A DNA stretch of 38,414 bases from Erysipelotrichales bacterium. GTDB lineage: Bacteria; Bacillota_I; Bacilli_A; Acholeplasmatales; WRBM01. A program made the translations under genes and the position numbers. Positions 34,034-38,414 of this stretch are shown in pieces; position 1 is the first letter of the stretch, and each line of letters starts with the position of its first letter. The stretch spans positions 1 to 38,414 of the forward strand of contig WRBM01000016.1 of assembly GCA_009784525.1 (NCBI GenBank), in the 5' to 3' direction. The notes below the pieces were generated by a model, which searched no databases, was not told the DNA's origin, and saw only the letters and a program-made list of their open reading frames with translations.

Positions 34034-34696
34034 ATGTTTAGTAAATATAAAAGGCTTTTAGTTGTTGATTTTGAAACAACAGGACTTGATTATCGGAAAG
34101 ATAAAATTATTGAAGTTGGTGCTTTATGCTTAAATTATAAAGAAGATTTAAAAAGATTTATACCAGAAACGGAGTATGGGGAGTTAATCAGTATAAGTTT
34201 TCCGCTTCCAGAAATTATTATTAATTTGACTGGCATAACTGATCAGATGTTAGAAGAAAAAGGACAACCAGAAGAAGAGATGTATCAGTTTTTTAAAGAG
34301 ACTTTGACAGAAGATACCTTAATGATTGCCTATAATCTTCAATTCGACTTATCTTTCTTGATAACGCTTATGACTAAATATGATAAGGACTTTGTTTTTG
34401 CTTGTGATATTTTGGATATTATGGCTGTTTATAAAGATCGTTATATTTATCCGCATAAATTAGAAAGTGCAATTCAAACTTTTTCTATTGGTATACCAAA
34501 TAGCCATCGGGCTTTAGATGATGTCAAAGCTACATTAGAAGTAATGCGCTCACTAGCCAAAGAAAAGAATAACTTGGAACACTATGTCAATAAAATTGGC
34601 TATAATAAAAAATACGGCGTCTCTGGGTTGAGATTGCCGCATGTTAAATATATTGCTCAAGCTGGAAATTACCGGGAAATAGAAAAATTGGCATAA
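34034..34696 (+). CDS. DnaQ-like DEDDh 3'-5' exonuclease
   Basis: This 220-residue exonuclease has ExoI LLVVDFETTGLDY (D12, E14), ExoII AYNLQFDLSFL and ExoIII SHRALDDVKATLEVM (the HxAxxD motif). All four acidic residues and the His of the DEDDh set are present. It lacks any polymerase or BRCT part. It could proofread with a separate polymerase subunit or act in repair. This gene is not found between holA and rpsT in Bacillus, so it is an addition here. Its start follows the holA stop by three bases. Confidence 0.88.
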   Translation: MFSKYKRLLVVDFETTGLDYRKDKIIEVGALCLNYKEDLKRFIPETEYGELISISFPLPEIIINLTGITDQMLEEKGQPEEEMYQFFKETLTEDTLMIAYNLQFDLSFLITLMTKYDKDFVFACDILDIMAVYKDRYIYPHKLESAIQTFSIGIPNSHRALDDVKATLEVMRSLAKEKNNLEHYVNKIGYNKKYGVSGLRLPHVKYIAQAGNYREIEKLA

Positions 34697-34725
34697 AAAA
34701 AGCACATCGAAAGCGATGTGTTTTA
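34696..34725. terminator. bidirectional terminator between the exonuclease gene and rpsT
   Basis: CACATCG (34703–34709), AAAG loop, CGATGTG (34714–34720). A run of A precedes and a run of T follows, so it works in both directions for these convergent genes. Confidence 0.85.
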
Positions 34726-34992
34726 TTTTTGGGCGAAAGTAGTATTAACTAAAGTTGCCAGAGTAGATTTATGACGGGCAACGTAATTTTTATGTACTAA
34801 ACCTTTTGCTTGGGCTTTATCAAGTTTTTTAAACGCAAAGCTTAATGCCTCATTCGCTTTTGGATCGTTTTTAGCACAAAGTACCGTAACATTTTTCATT
34901 GCTGTTCTAAGCGAAGATTTAAAAGATGCATTACGCAAACGCTTCTTTTCGTTTTGCAGGTTTCTTTTTACTTGTTGTTTTATATTTGCCAT
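34723..34992 (-). CDS. rpsT: 30S ribosomal protein S20
   Basis: The 89-residue basic protein starts MANIKQQVKRNLQNEKKRLRN, the S20 signature, and carries SFKSSLRTAMKNV and KAQAKGLVHKNYVARHKS. It binds 16S rRNA in the small subunit. The start follows GGAGGTG. It is on the minus strand between holA and gpr, the classical Firmicutes arrangement. Confidence 0.97.
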   Translation of the reverse strand: MANIKQQVKRNLQNEKKRLRNASFKSSLRTAMKNVTVLCAKNDPKANEALSFAFKKLDKAQAKGLVHKNYVARHKSTLATLVNTTFAQK

Positions 34993-35024
34993 GTTTTCAC
35001 CTCCATCTGGTCAATAGCATAAAC

Positions 35025-35053
35025 ATTATAGCAAACTTCCACAAGTTATGCAA
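35025..35053 (-). promoter_or_regulatory. rpsT promoter
   Basis: On the minus strand TTGCAT (35053–35048) and TATAAT (35030–35025) are 17 bases apart, about 32 bases from the rpsT start. Confidence 0.82.
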
Positions 35054-35110
35054 CAAATTTCTGATATTTTACCAAAATAAGTCCACAATAAAACAAAAGT
35101 GAGGCTGCAA

Positions 35111-35971
35111 ATGAAAAGAAAAAAACTCTTATCTGATCTTTTAATTGATATTGCGGATTCCGCAAACTTTGAAACATCACCTGGAAATGATTCGGAAATT
35201 GAAGTGCTCAAAGTAATTCTTGATGAAAAGAAAGCGGAAAAATATCAAAGGAAACCAGGACTTTATTATACAGTAAGTACAAAGATATTCAGAGAAGGCA
35301 TGGAAAAGCGCTATGATGACTTAGCTAAAGTTGTATCTGATATTTTACATGATTGCGCTGACTATTATGAAATAAAAAAAATAACTTCTAAGGCCTTAAT
35401 CGTTGGATTAGGTAATGTTGATGTACCATCGGATAGTCTTGGGCCTAATACTGTCAAAAAAATTAATGTCACAAATCATTTGATTGAAATGAATCTTGTT
35501 AAAAAACTTAATCGGGTAATTACTGTGATTCCAGGCGTTATGGGTCAGACTGGCCTGGAAACAACAGAAATTGTTAAAAGTTTAGCGGAAAATTTTAAAC
35601 CGAGTTTAATTGTCGTAATTGATGCTTTGGCTAGCCGCAGTATAAGTAGACTTAATTCAACAATTCAAATCACAACTTCTGGTATTAGCCCAGGAAGTGG
35701 CATAAGTGGAAATAAAAAAGAAATTTCTTATGAAACAGCAGGGATTCCTGTTATTGCCATCGGTATACCTTTAGTTGTGGATTACTTTAATATTATCAAT
35801 GAGCTATTTGAAGATAAGGAAGCGAAAAAGAAAGCATTAGAAAATATGCCAGGCGATCCGCATATGTTTGTTTCCAGTAAAGATATCCAAAATCTAATTG
35901 TTGATATGAGCAGTTGTTTAGCTAAAGCGATAAATCATTTTTTGAACCCATCATCCGACAATTTATTTTAA
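35111..35971 (+). CDS. gpr: germination protease Gpr (spore protease)
   Basis: Gpr degrades the small acid-soluble proteins that protect spore DNA, once germination begins. Family signatures: ALIVGLGNVDVPSDSLGP, IPGVMGQTGLETTEIV, IDALASRSISRLNSTIQI and ISPGSGISGNKKEISYETAGIP. The two essential aspartates correspond to D108 and D171. At 286 residues it is shorter than the Bacillus enzyme (about 370), mostly by loss of loops. The ATG at 35111 follows GAGG by six bases. It stands where gpr stands in Bacillus, divergent from rpsT. Expression should be forespore-specific; no clear sigma-A promoter is seen. Confidence 0.95.
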   Translation: MKRKKLLSDLLIDIADSANFETSPGNDSEIEVLKVILDEKKAEKYQRKPGLYYTVSTKIFREGMEKRYDDLAKVVSDILHDCADYYEIKKITSKALIVGLGNVDVPSDSLGPNTVKKINVTNHLIEMNLVKKLNRVITVIPGVMGQTGLETTEIVKSLAENFKPSLIVVIDALASRSISRLNSTIQITTSGISPGSGISGNKKEISYETAGIPVIAIGIPLVVDYFNIINELFEDKEAKKKALENMPGDPHMFVSSKDIQNLIVDMSSCLAKAINHFLNPSSDNLF

Positions 35972-36005
35972 CGCTGTAAGTTATAATCTTAGCAGGAGGC
36001 GTTTT

Positions 36006-36275
36006 ATGAAAAAAAATCTTGGGAAATATATCGTGATTATTTTGATTTTTGTTGTGGGAATTAGTCTTGGTAGTTTGACAAGTAGTTCTGAAAGCCCAAA
36101 TAATCCGGATACTGAAGAAAGACCGCCTTCAGATGAAGACTGGATAATTATCGAAGAGATTGAAGGTAATTTATTTACCCGAATCGCTCAAGGTACGGAA
36201 AGAGCGATTAATCGATTGTTTTCACATCTTTTTAGGATTATTCATAATTTGATTAGTTTAGTCTTTGGCATGTAA
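36006..36275 (+). CDS. small N-terminally anchored protein, unknown
   Basis: The 89 residues comprise a signal/anchor helix (about 8–26), a short acidic linker (NNPDTEERPPSDEDW) and a C-terminal amphipathic region, RIAQGTERAINRLFSHLFRIIHNLISLVFGM. It starts after AGGAGG, 34 bases behind gpr. In Bacillus gpr is followed by spoIIP and yqxA; spoIIP is not here. The size and shape are comparable to YqxA, but I see no sequence proof. It may be a spore-related membrane protein by context alone. Confidence 0.55.
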   Translation: MKKNLGKYIVIILIFVVGISLGSLTSSSESPNNPDTEERPPSDEDWIIIEEIEGNLFTRIAQGTERAINRLFSHLFRIIHNLISLVFGM

Positions 36276-36277
36276 GT

Positions 36278-36305
36278 CACCCTAATAATGGGTGCTTTAT
36301 TTTTA
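36278..36305 (+). terminator. terminator after the small anchored-protein gene
   Basis: CACCC (36278–36282) and GGGTG (36290–36294) form a short GC-rich stem with a 7-base loop, then CTTTATTTTT. Confidence 0.65.
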
Positions 36306-36342
36306 TAAAATATGACAAAAAAGGTGTAATTTCTTTATCTTA

Positions 36343-36351
36343 TGGTATAAT
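36343..36351 (+). promoter_or_regulatory. extended -10 promoter of pgsA
   Basis: TGGTATAAT at 36343–36351 is an extended -10; a clear -35 box is not visible. Confidence 0.5.
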
Positions 36352-36378
36352 ATTTAATGGTTAGGAAAGGATGAAAAT

Positions 36379-36975
36379 ATGACACTTCCGAACAAACTTA
36401 CGCTTTTAAGGATATTGATGATTCCTGTAATGGTAATTCTTTATTATATCCCAGTTTTACATGAACATTTTCTTTTTGATAGACTGCCTTTGGCTTTTGT
36501 TTTAGCTGGTTCAGTCTTTGTCTTAGCTTCATTAACTGATTTCCTTGATGGCTATTTGGCGCGAAAACTAAACCTGATAACTACTTTTGGAAAATTCGCT
36601 GATCCGTTGGCGGATAAAATATTGGTTATGGCTGCTTTACTAATTCTTGCCGATGCACAAATAGTTGCGTCCTGGGTAATTATTGTAATTCTTGCTAGAG
36701 AGTTTATCGTATCAGGAATCAGATTAGTGGTCTTGGAAAGAAAAGATGAGAATAAAAAAGTTATCGCAGCTAACAAACTTGGTAAATATAAGACTGTAAT
36801 GACAATGCTCGCCATAATATTCTTGTTCTTTACAGTGAATTTAGATAGCGCTGAAGGAGTTCAGGTTCTTAAGATTACAGGTGATGTGCTTATCTATCTG
36901 TCCTTAGTGTTAACTATTGTTTCTGGTATTGAATATTTTTGGCAGAACAAAGAGGCAATTTTAGAAAGTATTTAA
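36379..36975 (+). CDS. pgsA: CDP-diacylglycerol–glycerol-3-phosphate 3-phosphatidyltransferase
   Basis: PgsA makes phosphatidylglycerophosphate, the precursor of phosphatidylglycerol. The 198 residues begin LPNKLTLLRILMIPVM and hold the CDP-alcohol transferase motif DFLDGYLARKL...GKFADPLADK (D-G-x2-A-R-x8-G-x3-D-x3-D). About six membrane helices. It precedes recA as in Bacillus, but cinA is missing between them. Binding site AAAGGA. Confidence 0.95.
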   Translation: MTLPNKLTLLRILMIPVMVILYYIPVLHEHFLFDRLPLAFVLAGSVFVLASLTDFLDGYLARKLNLITTFGKFADPLADKILVMAALLILADAQIVASWVIIVILAREFIVSGIRLVVLERKDENKKVIAANKLGKYKTVMTMLAIIFLFFTVNLDSAEGVQVLKITGDVLIYLSLVLTIVSGIEYFWQNKEAILESI

Positions 36976-37021
36976 AAGTAAAAATAACTTTAAGAGATAA
37001 ACATTTTATGGGGGAATAATT

Positions 37022-38008
37022 TTGGATAAAAGAGAAACTGCTTTAAATGATGCAATAAAGCAAATTGAAAAACAATATGGCAGTGGCGCTGTCATGAAGT
37101 TAGGCGATAAAGCCAACACAAAAATAGAAGCAATCCCAAGTGGCTCAATCGCTTTGGATAATGCCTTAGGGATAGGTGGTTATCCTAAAGGACGTATCGT
37201 TGAAATTTACGGACCAGAAAGCTCGGGTAAAACGACAATCGCCTTGCATGCTATCGCTGAAGTTCAGAAACAAGGCGGTTATGCGGCGTTTATTGATGCG
37301 GAGCACGCTCTTGATCCGATTTATGCTAAGAGTTTAGGTGTCGATACGGAAAACTTGATTTTATCGCAACCAGACAATGGTGAACAAGCTTTAGAGATTG
37401 CGGAAGCTTTAATCAGAAGTGGTGCAGTTGATATTATTGTTATTGACTCAGTAGCTGCCTTAGTTCCGGAAGCGGAAATCAATGGTGAAATGGGTGATTC
37501 TCATATCGGTTTACTTGCTCGTTTAATGAGTCAGGCAATGCGTAAACTTTCTGGATTTATCAATAAGAGTCAATGTGTAGCGATTTTTATTAATCAAATC
37601 AGGGAAAAAGTTGGTGTTATGTTTGGTAATCCGGAAACTACAACAGGTGGAAGAGCTTTAAAATTTTATTCTTCAGTACGTCTTGAAGTGCGTAGAAGTG
37701 AACAAATCAAGAATGGGACAGAAGTTGTTGGTAATAAAACAATTCTAAAAGTTGTGAAAAATAAAGTTGCACCACCTTTTAGAACTTGTGATGTTGATAT
37801 CATCTACGGTCAAGGAATATCTAAGGCTGGAGAAATTTTAGATATGGCAGTACAGCTGGAAATTGTTAATAAAAGTGGTCCTTGGTTTAGCTATAATGGT
37901 GAAAAGCTTGGACAAGGGCGAGATAATGTCCGCGAACATCTAAAGAAAAATGAAGCATTATTCCAGGAACTTGAGACTAAAATCCGGGACAAAATGAAAG
38001 AAAAATAA
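37022..38008 (+). CDS. recA: recombinase RecA
   Basis: RecA catalyses homologous strand exchange. Walker A is GPESSGKT (64–71), and the L1/L2-region sequences [43 protein letters not shown] are visible. The start is a TTG at 37022 behind GGGGG. At 328 residues it lacks the long acidic C-terminal tail of most RecA proteins, ending [10 protein letters not shown], which tends to increase DNA binding. No Bacillus-type LexA box (GAAC-N4-GTTC) is seen upstream. Confidence 0.98.
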   Translation: MDKRETALNDAIKQIEKQYGSGAVMKLGDKANTKIEAIPSGSIALDNALGIGGYPKGRIVEIYGPESSGKTTIALHAIAEVQKQGGYAAFIDAEHALDPIYAKSLGVDTENLILSQPDNGEQALEIAEALIRSGAVDIIVIDSVAALVPEAEINGEMGDSHIGLLARLMSQAMRKLSGFINKSQCVAIFINQIREKVGVMFGNPETTTGGRALKFYSSVRLEVRRSEQIKNGTEVVGNKTILKVVKNKVAPPFRTCDVDIIYGQGISKAGEILDMAVQLEIVNKSGPWFSYNGEKLGQGRDNVREHLKKNEALFQELETKIRDKMKEK

Positions 38009-38017
38009 TATTAAAAT

Positions 38018-38059
38018 AAAACCAAATTTTTGTTATGAAAATCGAAAATTTGGTTTTTT
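38018..38059 (+). terminator. terminator after recA
   Basis: AAAACCAAATTTT (38018–38030) pairs perfectly with AAAATTTGGTTTT (38045–38057), followed by more T. The stretch from here to 38232 contains no convincing gene. Confidence 0.88.
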
Positions 38060-38232
38060 CTTTGTTGAATAGGAAACTCTATTTTCAACTTATAACAATA
38101 TTTATACTTAACATTATGTATATTACACACACGACATATACGAGAATTTTGCTCAAAATCAACCTCAAAATCACAGTTTTATTTGCTTTATCTAGAACGT
38201 TTTATCCAGCTGAAAAAAGTTTAAAATAATCC

Positions 38233-38261
38233 TTGTTTTTACTAGCTTTTAGTGTTATAAT
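38233..38261 (+). promoter_or_regulatory. promoter of the transposon-associated gene at the right edge
   Basis: TTGTTT (38233–38238) and TATAAT (38256–38261) are 17 bases apart, 35 bases before the ATG at 38297. Confidence 0.65.
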
Positions 38262-38296
38262 AACCTCATATTCCTAACAAGAATCGAGGTGAAAAA

Positions 38297-38414
38297 ATGA
38301 GTTTCCTAACGATGAAATATAACCTAAAACTATCTAAGGAAGAAACACTATTACTTAAATTTCTCTGTTACATCTCTAAAAACATCTATAACAGTTCTTT
38401 ATATGAACTAAGAC
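38297..38414 (+). CDS. start of a TnpB/IS605 OrfB-like gene, cut by the window edge
   Basis: An open frame begins at ATG 38297, behind CGAGGTG, and runs off the window. The visible 39 residues, MSFLTMKYNLKLSKEETLLL then KFLCYISKNIYNSSLYELR, resemble the N terminus of IS200/IS605-family OrfB (TnpB): a short strand, a K-L-x3-E helix and a CxxxxxxxYN segment. TnpB is an RNA-guided nuclease related to Cas9's ancestors. With under 40 residues the call is tentative; the rest of the gene would settle it. Confidence 0.55.
   Translation, partial: MSFLTMKYNLKLSKEETLLLKFLCYISKNIYNSSLYELR

Noticed and set aside
38035-38229. Open frame of 64 codons after recA
   Set aside because: It starts inside the recA terminator hairpin, has no binding site and no recognisable sequence.

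Overview
The window is A+T-rich DNA from a low-GC Firmicute (Bacillota). Gene order follows Bacillus: the alaS–ruvX–DUF1292–trmR–trhP–greA block, the yqeG–yqeH–yqeK–rsfS block, the comEA–comEC–holA–rpsT–gpr block, and pgsA–recA. Many neighbours of the Bacillus versions are missing, giving a compact, Mollicutes-like or Erysipelotrichia-like genome. TGA is a stop codon (for example at the end of alaS and trhP1), so this is not the mycoplasma code. A sporulation sigma factor (SigK type) and the spore protease Gpr indicate an endospore former or a recent descendant of one.

Layout. 1–2300: end of an unrecognised gene, a small membrane protein and an AI-2E-type permease. 2300–8430: an operon from alaS through ruvX, DUF1292, the tRNA methyltransferase TrmR and two U32 proteins (TrhP1/TrhP2), which together should make 5-methoxyuridine at tRNA wobble positions. 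8426–9793: a divergent pair, a superoxide dismutase-like protein and a YgjP-like metallopeptidase. 9834–14898: two tandem MacB/FtsX-like ABC transporters with ATPase and permease fused. 14997–19124: greA, convergent sigK, and the ribosome-assembly run yqeG–yqeH–yqeK–rsfS.

19180–25810 is a complete type II CRISPR–Cas island. It holds a tracrRNA gene on the minus strand, then cas9, cas1 and cas2 on the plus strand. Next comes an oppositely oriented P-loop ATPase gene in the slot where csn2 normally sits, then a minimal array of three 36-bp repeats and two 30-bp spacers, and a terminator. All Cas9 and Cas1 catalytic residues are present. The ATPase gene is the most interesting item. Its length, position and domain order resemble the long Csn2 family, but it keeps an intact Walker A motif and ABC-like features that known Csn2 proteins lack, so it may be an early-diverging Csn2 or a new accessory protein.

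25840–30010: an XRE regulator with a small ORF and a SHOCT-like repeat protein, a large cell-surface protein, and an aquaporin. 30060–38010: competence (comEA, comEC), holA, a DEDDh exonuclease, rpsT, gpr, a small anchored protein, pgsA and recA. The right edge cuts the start of a TnpB/IS605 OrfB-like gene. No rRNA or tRNA genes were seen.
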